A stretch of 9,360 bases of DNA from an uncultured Clostridia bacterium. Its GTDB lineage: Bacteria; Bacillota; Clostridia; Lachnospirales; Lachnospiraceae. The stretch lies in assembly GCA_947178015.1 (NCBI GenBank), contig CAMWWW010000074.1:1-9360 (forward strand). The letters are read 5' to 3'. Positions 1 through 6,610 of the stretch are shown here, piece after piece. Position 1 is the first letter of the stretch. Every line of letters starts with the position of its first letter. Under the pieces are notes generated by a model. That model was not told the origin of the DNA, did no database searches, and saw nothing but the letters and a program-made list of their open reading frames with translations. A program made the translations under genes and the position numbers.

Positions 1-137
1 GAACCTATTGAAAAACGTTGGTGCTTAGCGAGGTAGTTCACGAGCTTAGCATCCGCTACGTTTTTCACTAAGCGAGAGCGGGGTGACGGAGGAAATAGCT
101 GCACTGTCTATGCGGACCATTCTCGAAAATGACTATA
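1..137 (+). repeat. Left copy of a repeat element that frames the operon in inverted orientation
   Basis: Positions 68-137 match the reverse complement of 9291-9360 at 64 of 70 positions by hand alignment. The first 32 bases (68-99) are identical; mismatches are at 100, 103, 107, 119, 123 and 124, and the last 13 bases (125-137) are identical again. Similarity fades after about 137. Positions 1-67 probably belong to the same element, because short sub-motifs recur in them (GCTTAGC at 23-29 and again at 44-50, and CTAAGC at 68-73 as its inverted counterpart), but the matching part of the right copy lies beyond the window. No transposase or convincing protein is encoded. Likely a dispersed intergenic repeat of this genome; function unknown. 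Confidence 0.75.
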
Positions 138-251
138 CAAAAACTTATATTTTTTCAAAATGTTATAAACAGGCGTTTTGTCTAAAATTAGATACATGAA
201 AAATACCCTCCATAGTTATCCTATATTATTTAGTAAATTAAGTCAATAAAA
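138..251. other. AT-rich non-coding stretch
   Basis: This stretch between the left repeat and the operator/promoter region has no supported gene. It is AT-rich, contains a TATATTAT run at 222-229 that could serve as a -10 box but lacks a matching -35 box at the right distance, and shows no hairpin followed by a T-run. A distant regulator site or an upstream promoter cannot be excluded. Confidence 0.5.
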
Positions 252-262
252 TACAAAAATTC

Positions 263-276
263 ACTTAATATTAAGT
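263..276. promoter_or_regulatory. Perfect 14-bp palindrome, candidate operator
   Basis: ACTTAATATTAAGT is identical to its own reverse complement. It ends on the first base of the putative -35 box and shares its first three bases with the left arm of the larger inverted repeat. Position and perfect symmetry suit a dimeric transcription factor controlling the operon. AT-rich palindromes also occur by chance, so only the placement makes it more than incidental. Confidence 0.4.
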
Positions 277-304
277 TGCTATTAAGGTGGGAAAACGTTA
301 GGAT
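276..304 (+). promoter_or_regulatory. Candidate sigma-A promoter of the operon
   Basis: TTGCTA at 276-281 (4 of 6 to TTGACA) and TAGGAT at 299-304 (4 of 6 to TATAAT) are separated by exactly 17 bases. This would start transcription near 311, about 100 bases before the first gene. It is a modest match, but it is the best-spaced pair I found upstream of the operon and it lies between the symmetric elements expected of a regulated promoter. Confidence 0.35.
289..304 (+). promoter_or_regulatory. Weak cre/LacI-family operator-like site over the -10 box
   Basis: The stretch with core GGAAAACGTTAGGA matches the catabolite-control (cre) pattern WTGNAANCGNWNNCAW at most but not all fixed positions, with the central CG present and the left half better than the right. 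Overlap with the -10 box would fit repression by CcpA or a LacI-family protein, as is common for sugar operons in Firmicutes. The match is imperfect and may be fortuitous. Confidence 0.2.
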
Positions 305-342
305 AAAGATAGTGAATTTTTGTAGATAGAACGAGGCATCCC

Positions 343-420
343 ATGTTTTTGCACGGTTTGGCATGGGTTGTCAAATACAGAAAACGGTGCAGAAATGGGG
401 TTATCAGATGGCAAATATAG
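343..420 (+). other. Possible 25-codon leader ORF overlapping the first gene
   Basis: ATG at 343 follows GAGG (333-336) with 6 bases between, a better ribosome site than that of the isomerase start itself. The frame runs 25 codons (start MFLHGLAWVVKYRK) to TAG at 418-420, so it terminates 13 bases inside the isomerase gene, which begins at 408 in another frame. This geometry would allow translational coupling. The peptide resembles nothing I recognise and its codons may simply be open by chance. Confidence 0.15.
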
Positions 421-1808
421 TGATTGGGCTTGCGCCTACTAGAAGAAGTATTTTTTCAGCGCCGGATGCGGTTAAGTATGCCGATTTGACAAGGGAGCGT
501 TTAAAGGAGCTTCATGTAAATTTTGTGGATATTTGTGATATTGCGGAGGATGGACTTTTGCACAATGAGGAGGACAGAATACGCATTGCGCAGAAATTTA
601 AGGCGGCGAAGGTTGATGGTGTTTTCTTTCCGCACGGAAATTTTGGGACAGAGTATGAAGTGGCAAGGCTTGCGAAGGAGCTTGGTGTTCCTGTTCTTTT
701 ATGGGGGCCGAGAGATGAACGCCCTGATGAAAATGGAATCCGCTTAAGAGACAGTCAGTGTGGACTTTTTGCCACGGGGAAAGTGCTTCGCCGGTTTCAG
801 GCGCCATTTACCTATATGACCAATTGCAGGCTGGAGGACGAAGCATTTGAGAGAGGAATCAAAACGTTTCTTGCTGTCTGCAATGTGGTTAAGGTATTTC
901 GGAGTACAAGGATTCTGCAGGTTGGACCGCGGCCATTTGATTTCTGGTCCACGATGTGCAACGAGGGAGAGCTTCTGGAGAAGTTTCAGATTCAGCTTTC
1001 TCCTATCCCTATGCCGGAGCTTACAACAGAGGTTAAGAAGGCACTGGAGGATAAGACGGAAGTGGAGGAAACCATTGCGTATTGCCGGAAGAATTTTAAG
1101 ATAGAGGTAAAGGATGCAGAGCTTGAGAGGATTGCGGCGCTTAAGGTAGCGATGAAAAGACTGGCGAATCGGTATGGCTGCAACGCGGCGGCAATTCAGT
1201 GCTGGAACGCATTGCAGGGTGAGCTTGGTATTATGCCTTGTGCGGCAAATGCGCTGCTAAATGAGGAAGGGTTTCCAGTAGTCTGTGAGACGGACATTCA
1301 TGGTGCAATCACAGCGCTGCTTGTGGAGGCGGCAGGGATGGATGAGGCGAGAAGCTTTTTTGCTGACTGGACGGTAAGGCATCCCGACAATGAGAATGGC
1401 GAGCTTTTGCAGCACTGTGGACCGTGGCCGATCTCTGTGGCGAGAGAAAAGCCATCCATTGGTTATCCATTGGCTTTTTCTCATCCGGGTGCGGTGGAAG
1501 CACTCGCGAAGGAGGGAGAGCTGACGTTGTGCCGCTTTGACGGGGACAATGGAGAGTATTCCTTATTGCTTGGCAAAGCGAGAACGGTGGAGGGACCTTA
1601 TACCAAGGGCACCTATCTGTGGGTGGAGGTGGAAAACCTGAAACGGCTGGAGGCAAAGCTGGTGGAGGGACCTTATATTCATCATTGTGTGGGGATTCAC
1701 AAGGATGTGGTTCCAGTGCTCTATGAAGCTTGTAAATATATTGGCGTAAAACCGGATTTGTTTGATCCTGTGGAGGAGCAGGTAAAGGCGTATCTTCGTG
1801 GAGAGTGA
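408..1808 (+). CDS. L-fucose/L-arabinose isomerase family protein, candidate aldose-ketose isomerase of the apiose route
   Basis: Cytoplasmic sugar isomerase of the FucI/AraA superfamily, 466 residues, shorter than classical FucI (about 590) and typical of the FucI-like subfamily. The N-terminus MANIVIGLAPTRRSIF and the DGVFFPHGNFG segment (about residues 65-75) are typical of the family's N-terminal Rossmann-like part. The C-terminal half carries candidate metal ligands: E294 and D296 in CETDIHGA, the ENGELLQHCGPW segment with E332 and H336, and the late H425/H426 in YIHHCVG. The start at 408 is chosen because it gives the family N-terminus; an in-frame ATG at 363 adds 15 atypical residues and lacks a ribosome site, although the site for 408 (AATGGGG) is also weak. 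First gene of the operon, 70 bases before the transketolase pair. Proposed reaction: D-apiose to D-apulose, by context; fucose, arabinose or another aldose remains possible. Confidence 0.88.
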   Translation: MANIVIGLAPTRRSIFSAPDAVKYADLTRERLKELHVNFVDICDIAEDGLLHNEEDRIRIAQKFKAAKVDGVFFPHGNFGTEYEVARLAKELGVPVLLWGPRDERPDENGIRLRDSQCGLFATGKVLRRFQAPFTYMTNCRLEDEAFERGIKTFLAVCNVVKVFRSTRILQVGPRPFDFWSTMCNEGELLEKFQIQLSPIPMPELTTEVKKALEDKTEVEETIAYCRKNFKIEVKDAELERIAALKVAMKRLANRYGCNAAAIQCWNALQGELGIMPCAANALLNEEGFPVVCETDIHGAITALLVEAAGMDEARSFFADWTVRHPDNENGELLQHCGPWPISVAREKPSIGYPLAFSHPGAVEALAKEGELTLCRFDGDNGEYSLLLGKARTVEGPYTKGTYLWVEVENLKRLEAKLVEGPYIHHCVGIHKDVVPVLYEACKYIGVKPDLFDPVEEQVKAYLRGE

Positions 1809-1866
1809 TAGATGGAGCTATGTAGAAAAGGGAGCCGTTCGCTGCTCCCCGAAATATTTGCAGTGC

Positions 1867-1872
1867 AGGAGG
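1867..1872 (+). promoter_or_regulatory. Strong ribosome binding site fixing the start of the first transketolase subunit
   Basis: AGGAGG lies 6 bases before ATG 1879. It settles the start there and not at ATG 1798, which overlaps the isomerase gene and would add 27 residues unlike any transketolase N-terminus. Confidence 0.85.
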
Positions 1873-1878
1873 CGGAAG

Positions 1879-2748
1879 ATGGCAGAAAATTATAAGGTGT
1901 TGGCATATGAGCTCCGAAAGCAGACCGTCGCTATTATTATGTCTGGAAAGGGCGGACATATTGGCGGGGATATGAGCGTGATGGATATTTTAATGACGCT
2001 GTATTTCCGTCAGATGAATCTGTCGCCAGAAAATCAAGATAGCCCGGATAGAGATTATTTGATTATGAGCAAGGGGCATTGTGTGGAGGCGTTGTATGCA
2101 GTGCTTGCGGAAAAGGGATTTTTCCCATTAGAGCAAGTGAAAGAGGAATATTTGCGATTTGGTTCGCCGTTTATTGGGCATCCCAATAATAAGCTTCCGG
2201 GAATAGAGATGAATTCTGGTTCTCTGGGGCATGGACTGCCGGTCGGTATAGGCATTGCCCTTGCAAATCGAATGGATCATAGAAAAAACCGCGTTTATGT
2301 GGTGATGGGGGACGGAGAATTGGCCGAGGGCTCTGTGTGGGAGGGAGCGATGGCGGCAGGTATGTACCAGCTTGATGAACTTTGTGCCGTGATTGACCGA
2401 AATGGTTTGCAGATATCGGGCAGCACAGAGGAGGTTATGGCGCATGAGGATCTGAAAAGACGTTTTGAAAGCTTTGGCTGGCATGTGGAGGAGGTTTGGC
2501 AGGGCAATGACAGTGATGCGCTAAATCAGGCCTTTGACAGAGCAAAGCAGGTGAAGGGCAAGCCTACTGTGGTGATTGCTCATACCGTGAAAGGGTTTGG
2601 TTCCTCTATCATGGAGAATCAGGTTGCATGGCATCATCATGTGCCAGAGGAAGAGGAGTACAGGCAGATCATTCATGATCTGGAGGAAAGGAAACAGGCT
2701 GTGTTGACGAATTCGCAGGTAAGAGAGGAGGCGGCAGGGCATGAATAA
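1879..2748 (+). CDS. Transketolase-like enzyme, N-terminal (thiamine diphosphate-binding) subunit
   Basis: 289-residue N-terminal half of a split transketolase. It holds the pyrophosphate-binding thiamine diphosphate motif GDG at 144-146 (GDGELAEGSVWEGAMAA) closed by N175 in DRNGLQ, plus the transketolase active-site histidines H27 (GKGGHIGGD), H67 (SKGHC) and H118 (GSLGHGL). VKGFGSS near 238-243 is the conserved loop before the C-terminal end. It overlaps the next gene by 8 bases, so the two subunits are probably made in equal amounts and form one enzyme. In the apiose setting the pair would act as apulose-4-phosphate transketolase (AptA/AptB type), passing a two-carbon ketol group to glyceraldehyde 3-phosphate. 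General pentose phosphate transketolase is the alternative, but location among sugar-specific genes favours a dedicated enzyme. Confidence 0.93.
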   Translation: MAENYKVLAYELRKQTVAIIMSGKGGHIGGDMSVMDILMTLYFRQMNLSPENQDSPDRDYLIMSKGHCVEALYAVLAEKGFFPLEQVKEEYLRFGSPFIGHPNNKLPGIEMNSGSLGHGLPVGIGIALANRMDHRKNRVYVVMGDGELAEGSVWEGAMAAGMYQLDELCAVIDRNGLQISGSTEEVMAHEDLKRRFESFGWHVEEVWQGNDSDALNQAFDRAKQVKGKPTVVIAHTVKGFGSSIMENQVAWHHHVPEEEEYRQIIHDLEERKQAVLTNSQVREEAAGHE

Positions 2749-3676
2749 AATACCAAACAGGGCAGCTATCTGTGAGGTGCTGATGGAACAGGCGGCGAAT
2801 GACAGGGATATTGTGGTGCTGTGCAGCGATTCCAGAGGAAGTGCTTCTTTGGCGCCATTTGCGGAGCGTTATCCTGAGCAATTTGTTGAAGTCGGAATTG
2901 CGGAGCAGAATCTTGTTGGGATTGCGGCTGGGCTTGCAAAGGGAGGAAAAAAAGTGTTTGCTGCCTCTCCGGCATGTTTTTTGTCTACCCGCAGTTATGA
3001 GCAGGTGAAGGTGGATGTGGCATATTCCGCCACAAATGTGACCCTGATAGGAATTAGCGGCGGCGTGAGTTATGGAGCGCTTGGCATGAGCCATCATTCT
3101 GCGCAGGATATAGCAGCAATATCGGCTATTCCCAATATAAGGGTATATCTTCCCAGTGACAGGCATCAGACCAGATGCCTGATCGAAAGTCTTCTCAAGG
3201 ATTCACTGCCTGCTTATATTCGTGTGGGCCGCAATCCTGTGGAGGATATCTATGAGGAAGGGAGCGTTCCCTTTGTGTTGAATCAAGCAACGGTGCTTGC
3301 CGAAGGAAAGGATGCAGCGATTCTTGCCTGCGGCGAGATGGTGGCGCCGGCGCTTGGAGCGTCAAGGCTTCTTGCCAAGGAGGGAATCTCTGCGGCGGTG
3401 CTTGATATGTATAGTATTAAGCCGATCGATAAGGAGGCTGTGCTGCGGGCAGCAGGAACATGTGGACTGCTTGTCACGGTGGAAGAACATTCTCCATATG
3501 GAGGGCTTGGCGCAGCGGTTAGCCAGATAGTGGCAGAGAGAGGAACGGCGAGAGTGATCCAATTGTCATTGCCAGATGCTCCTGTGATCACGGGAAATTC
3601 ACAGGAGGTATTTGATTACTATGGATTAAATAAAGCAGGGATTGCGGCAAAGATTCGGGAAAATGTAAAAAGATAA
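2741..3676 (+). CDS. Transketolase-like enzyme, C-terminal (pyrimidine-binding) subunit
   Basis: 311 residues. The pyrimidine domain carries the catalytic glutamate that activates thiamine diphosphate, E55 in VEVGIAEQNLVGIAAGLA, and the transketolase C-terminal domain follows with VEEHSPYGGLG (247-257). The substrate-side segment reads GVSYGALGMSHHSAQD (108-123), where ordinary transketolases have a GEDG-containing stretch ending in TH/SHQ; the acidic GEDG is thus replaced by YGALG, which suggests an altered substrate pocket. AGGAGG at 2726-2731, inside the preceding gene and 9 bases before ATG 2741, serves as the ribosome site. Forms the active enzyme with the preceding subunit. Proposed products: dihydroxyacetone phosphate and xylulose 5-phosphate from apulose 4-phosphate; the family is certain, the substrate is inferred. 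Confidence 0.93.
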   Translation: MNKIPNRAAICEVLMEQAANDRDIVVLCSDSRGSASLAPFAERYPEQFVEVGIAEQNLVGIAAGLAKGGKKVFAASPACFLSTRSYEQVKVDVAYSATNVTLIGISGGVSYGALGMSHHSAQDIAAISAIPNIRVYLPSDRHQTRCLIESLLKDSLPAYIRVGRNPVEDIYEEGSVPFVLNQATVLAEGKDAAILACGEMVAPALGASRLLAKEGISAAVLDMYSIKPIDKEAVLRAAGTCGLLVTVEEHSPYGGLGAAVSQIVAERGTARVIQLSLPDAPVITGNSQEVFDYYGLNKAGIAAKIRENVKR

Positions 3677-3711
3677 CATAACTATCAAACAGCGCAGAAA
3701 TGAGGATTGAG

Positions 3712-5004
3712 ATGAATAAAAAGTTTTGGGAGTACGGGGCACTTAGGGTGAGTGAGAATAAGAGGTATCTGAAAAATGGGGATCAGCCATTTTTCTGGCT
3801 TGGGGATACAGCGTGGCTGCTTTTTCAGAAGCTTAGCCTCTCCGATGCACGCCGTTATCTGGAGAACAGGCGCGCAAAGCGATTTAGCGTGATTCAGGCA
3901 ACTTTGGTGCATATGGTGATGGAAAATCAGGTGGTCCGCACGGATTTTGACACGGAGGATTACTGGGAGCACTGTGATGCCGTTATCTCCATGGCGGAGG
4001 AGCTGGGGCTTTATATGGCATTGCTTCCGGCGTGGGGAAGTCTTGTTAAGGAGAAATATATTACAGAGGAAAATGTGGAGCGTTATGCGGCTTTTCTTGC
4101 TGAGCGCTACGGGAACCGCCCCAATGTTATATGGTTGTTAGGCGGTGATATTCGCGGAACCGATGGTCTTGCAATCTATCAGAAATTTGGCAATTATTTG
4201 AAGGCACACACAAAGCAGCAGCTAGTCGGCTTTCATCCATTTGGGCGGACGTCTTCTTCCTTGTGGTTTCATCAAGAAGAATGGCTGGATTTCAACATGT
4301 TCCAGTCTGGCCACAGGCGTTATGATCAGGTTTCTCTTGGGGAGTGGGATGACAATAATGGGAAAGAAGGTTGGTTTGGCGAGGATAACTGGAAGTATGT
4401 AAACAGGGATCATTCTTACAGCGAGAAAAAGCCAACGGTAGATGGCGAACCTTCTTATGAGTGGATTCCTCAGGGGCTGCATGATCCGAAGGAGCCGTTT
4501 TGGCAGGCGTCCGATGTGCGACGTTATGCGTATTGGTCCGTATTTCAGGGGGCTATGGGACATACCTACGGAGATAATTCTGTGATGCAGTTTTATAATA
4601 CACCGGAGAAGCCCGGTTCTTATGGCGTGAAGGAGGTCTGGACAGATGCCATTCACCATGAAGGCTCCTGTCAGATGAGCCATCTGGCAGATCTAATGGA
4701 AAGTGTAGATTTCCAGAATGGTATGCCTGCCGAGGAGCTTTTGGCGGGCGAGCAGCGGGAAAAATATAGCCGCATCAGTATTTTTGCTGGAGAAAAGTAT
4801 ATTTTGTGTTATACTTATCTTGGAGAGGGATTTACTTTAAAGCTCGATCGGTATCAAGGAAGAACGCTCACTGCTTCATGGTTTGATCCAGCCAGCGGAG
4901 TCTACAGCCCTATAGGAGAAGTGAAGGCAGAAGAAACAGCATTTCAGCCTGTACGGAAATATTCCAACGGAAATGACTGGGTGTTGAGAATAGATATAGA
5001 ATAA
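3712..5004 (+). CDS. DUF4038 / GH140-type glycoside hydrolase, candidate intracellular apiosidase
   Basis: A (beta/alpha)8 hydrolase of the DUF4038 family with a C-terminal beta-sandwich (putative collagen-binding domain type), 430 residues. Numbered from M1 at 3712: PFFWLGDTAW (26-35), GLYMALLPAWG (99-109), PNVIWLLGGD (137-146), WLDFNMFQSGH (191-201), VDGEPSYE (243-250), DVRRYAYWSVFQGAMGHTYG (268-287), then ASWFDPASG in the C-terminal domain. D146 and E246 are the likely catalytic carboxylates. The characterised GH140 member cleaves apiose in rhamnogalacturonan-II, which is the main pointer to the operon's substrate. No signal peptide, so it acts on imported glycosides. Start: ATG 3712 has GAGG 6 bases upstream (3702-3705); ATG 3700 in the same frame has no ribosome site. 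Gaps of 35 bases to the transketolase gene and 19 to the kinase fit one transcript. Confidence 0.87.
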   Translation: MNKKFWEYGALRVSENKRYLKNGDQPFFWLGDTAWLLFQKLSLSDARRYLENRRAKRFSVIQATLVHMVMENQVVRTDFDTEDYWEHCDAVISMAEELGLYMALLPAWGSLVKEKYITEENVERYAAFLAERYGNRPNVIWLLGGDIRGTDGLAIYQKFGNYLKAHTKQQLVGFHPFGRTSSSLWFHQEEWLDFNMFQSGHRRYDQVSLGEWDDNNGKEGWFGEDNWKYVNRDHSYSEKKPTVDGEPSYEWIPQGLHDPKEPFWQASDVRRYAYWSVFQGAMGHTYGDNSVMQFYNTPEKPGSYGVKEVWTDAIHHEGSCQMSHLADLMESVDFQNGMPAEELLAGEQREKYSRISIFAGEKYILCYTYLGEGFTLKLDRYQGRTLTASWFDPASGVYSPIGEVKAEETAFQPVRKYSNGNDWVLRIDIE

Positions 5005-5023
5005 AACGTAATATGGGGGTTGT

Positions 5024-6559
5024 ATGGAGAAGGATAGAAATGGCAAAAGCTATATTATCAGCATTGACCAAAGCACGCAGGGGACAAAGGCGCTGCTTTT
5101 TGACGAGACGGCGGCGCTGCTTGATCGGGCGGATATGGCACATCAGCAAAAGATCAGCAAAGAGGGCTATATCTCTCATAACCCGGAGGAGATCTGGGAA
5201 AATACCCGGTCGGTACTGCGCACTCTCTTTACTAGAAACCAGATAAAAGAGGGGGAGCTTAAGGGAATTGGCATTAGCAATCAGAGAGAGACAACGGTGG
5301 CATGGGATCGCAGAACAGGGAGATCTGTCTGTGACGCAGTGGTGTGGCAGTGTGCCAGAGCAGAGAAGATCTGCGAGGAGATAAAGAAAGAGGATAAGGA
5401 ATATATTTGGGAGAGCACGGGGATACCGCTCTCCCCCTACTTTCCTGCGGCAAAGATGGCGTGGATACTCAGACATGAGAAAGAGGCGGCAAAGCTGGCA
5501 GAGTCAGGCGATCTATGCCTTGGAACGATAGACAGTTATCTATTATTTCGGTTATCCAATGGAACCGCATGGAAAACGGATTATTCCAATGCTTCGCGCA
5601 CGCAGCTTTTTCATCTGGATACTCTTTTATGGGACAAGAGGATCTGCGAGATATTTCAGATACCAATGGAATGTCTTCCTAAAGTATGCGATTCAAATAG
5701 TCTTTTTTGCATGACAGATCTGGGAGGCTTGTGCAAAAATATGGTGCCAGTCTATGCTGTGCTGGGAGATTCGCACGGGGCGCTTTACGGGCAGGGCTGT
5801 CATGCAGGAGGACAAGTAAAAGCGACTTACGGGACAGGTTCCTCTTTAATGATGAACACAGGAGAAAAAAGAATTCGAAGTAAGCATGGTCTAGTTACCT
5901 CGCTGGCATGGAAAATCTCAGGTGAAGCATGTTATGTATTAGAAGGAAATATAAATTATACCGGGGCAGTAATTACATGGCTGAAAGACGAGCTTCAGCT
6001 TATTACCTCTGCAAAAGAGACAGAGCAGCTTGCGAGAGAAGCAAATCCAGAGGATGAAACATATTTGCTGCCAGCCTTTAGCGGTCTCGGCGCACCCTAT
6101 TGGAATAGCGAGGCAAAAGCTATGTTGTATGGGATGAGGCGGGGAACTGGAAAAAAAGAGATTGTAAAGGCAGGACTAGAGTGCATTGCATACCAGATCA
6201 CAGACGTGCTTGAGGCGATGGAGCAGGACAGCGAGATAGCCATCTCGCGACTCTGTGTGGATGGAGGACCTACAAGAAATGGGTACCTTATGCAGTTTCA
6301 GAGCGATATGGCACAGACGGTGGTGGCTGTGGCGGCAGCGGAGGAAATGTCTGGGCTTGGAGCGGCATATCTGGCGGGAATTACAATGGGAGTATTTACA
6401 AAGGAGGCTGCATTTGCAAGGCTTACATACCAAGAATATCGAGCGAAGATGGAAAAAGAAAAACGGAAAAAATTATATGGCGGCTGGAAAGAAGTATTAA
6501 ATCTCCCCCAAATGGTGTCGCACATCGGACAAGAATATGGAAAAGATGGGATACTTTGA
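5024..6559 (+). CDS. FGGY-family carbohydrate kinase (glycerol kinase-like), candidate apulose kinase
   Basis: 511 residues with the two actin-like ATPase domains of FGGY kinases. The N-terminal phosphate motif is IISIDQSTQGTKALLFD (11-27); ISNQRETTVAWDRRTG (84-99) and SPYFPAAKMAWIL (137-149) follow. The predicted catalytic base is D249 in GDSHGALYGQG, the second nucleotide-binding motif is ATYGTGSSLM (267-276), and VDGGPTRNGYLMQ with EEMSGLGAAYLAG marks the C-terminal domain. R88, E89, Y139 and D249 occupy the places of the glycerol-contacting residues of GlpK, so it sits close to glycerol kinases. It would phosphorylate the ketose made by the isomerase, before transketolase cleavage; apulose, with its paired hydroxymethyl groups, is a reasonable substrate. 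Glycerol, xylulose or rhamnulose are alternatives. The ribosome site is weak (GGGGG 4 bases upstream), so translation may be coupled to the hydrolase 19 bases before. Confidence 0.9.
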   Translation: MEKDRNGKSYIISIDQSTQGTKALLFDETAALLDRADMAHQQKISKEGYISHNPEEIWENTRSVLRTLFTRNQIKEGELKGIGISNQRETTVAWDRRTGRSVCDAVVWQCARAEKICEEIKKEDKEYIWESTGIPLSPYFPAAKMAWILRHEKEAAKLAESGDLCLGTIDSYLLFRLSNGTAWKTDYSNASRTQLFHLDTLLWDKRICEIFQIPMECLPKVCDSNSLFCMTDLGGLCKNMVPVYAVLGDSHGALYGQGCHAGGQVKATYGTGSSLMMNTGEKRIRSKHGLVTSLAWKISGEACYVLEGNINYTGAVITWLKDELQLITSAKETEQLAREANPEDETYLLPAFSGLGAPYWNSEAKAMLYGMRRGTGKKEIVKAGLECIAYQITDVLEAMEQDSEIAISRLCVDGGPTRNGYLMQFQSDMAQTVVAVAAAEEMSGLGAAYLAGITMGVFTKEAAFARLTYQEYRAKMEKEKRKKLYGGWKEVLNLPQMVSHIGQEYGKDGIL

Positions 6560-6598
6560 GAGGGGAGATGGAATAAAAAAGCGGTTCTACGCTAGATT

Positions 6599-6603
6599 AG
6601 GAG
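6599..6603 (+). promoter_or_regulatory. Ribosome binding site of the rhamnosidase gene
   Basis: AGGAG 7 bases before ATG 6611 confirms the start. The 51-base gap after the kinase holds only a 4-bp hairpin (6580-6593) without a T-run, so read-through from the operon is expected. Confidence 0.7.
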
Positions 6604-6610
6604 TATAATT

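Larger units (their letters stand above)
252..324 (+). promoter_or_regulatory. Perfect 14-bp inverted repeat bracketing the presumed promoter
   Basis: The left arm at 252-265 (TACAAAAATTCACT) is the exact reverse complement of the right arm at 311-324 (AGTGAATTTTTGTA), with 45 bases between the arms. The putative -35/-10 pair (276-304) lies inside the bracket and the predicted transcription start (about 311) falls in the right arm. Two readings are possible: a pair of operators occupied by one regulator that loops the promoter DNA, or, if transcription begins further upstream, a long stem-loop in the leader RNA. The regulator is not in this window. The symmetry is directly visible; the role is inferred. 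Confidence 0.55.

Noticed and set aside
50..199. Stop-free frame through the left repeat (includes SGVTEEIAALSMRT)
   Set aside because: About 49 codons with stops just upstream, no ribosome site, and too few differences between the two copies to show protein-level constraint; treated as non-coding repeat.
363..407. 15-residue N-terminal extension of the isomerase from ATG 363
   Set aside because: No ribosome site before 363, and the added residues do not fit the family, whose N-terminus matches MANIVIGLAPTRR.
1798..1878. 27-residue extension of the first transketolase subunit from ATG 1798
   Set aside because: It overlaps the isomerase gene, and a perfect AGGAGG site stands directly before ATG 1879.
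1309..1959. 216-codon proline-rich open frame on the - strand
   Set aside because: It lies antisense to the isomerase and transketolase genes, has low-complexity proline/serine-rich content, no recognisable domain, and is explained by the codon bias of the + strand genes.
2669..3166. 165-codon open frame on the - strand
   Set aside because: Antisense to both transketolase subunits, which have clear motifs; the reverse product shows no domain.
4910..5476. 188-codon open frame on the - strand
   Set aside because: Antisense to the hydrolase/kinase junction, with leucine/cysteine-rich shadow composition and no family resemblance.
6580..6593. Small hairpin AGCG/CGCT between kinase and rhamnosidase
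   Set aside because: Only 4 base pairs and no following T-run, so it is not a credible terminator.
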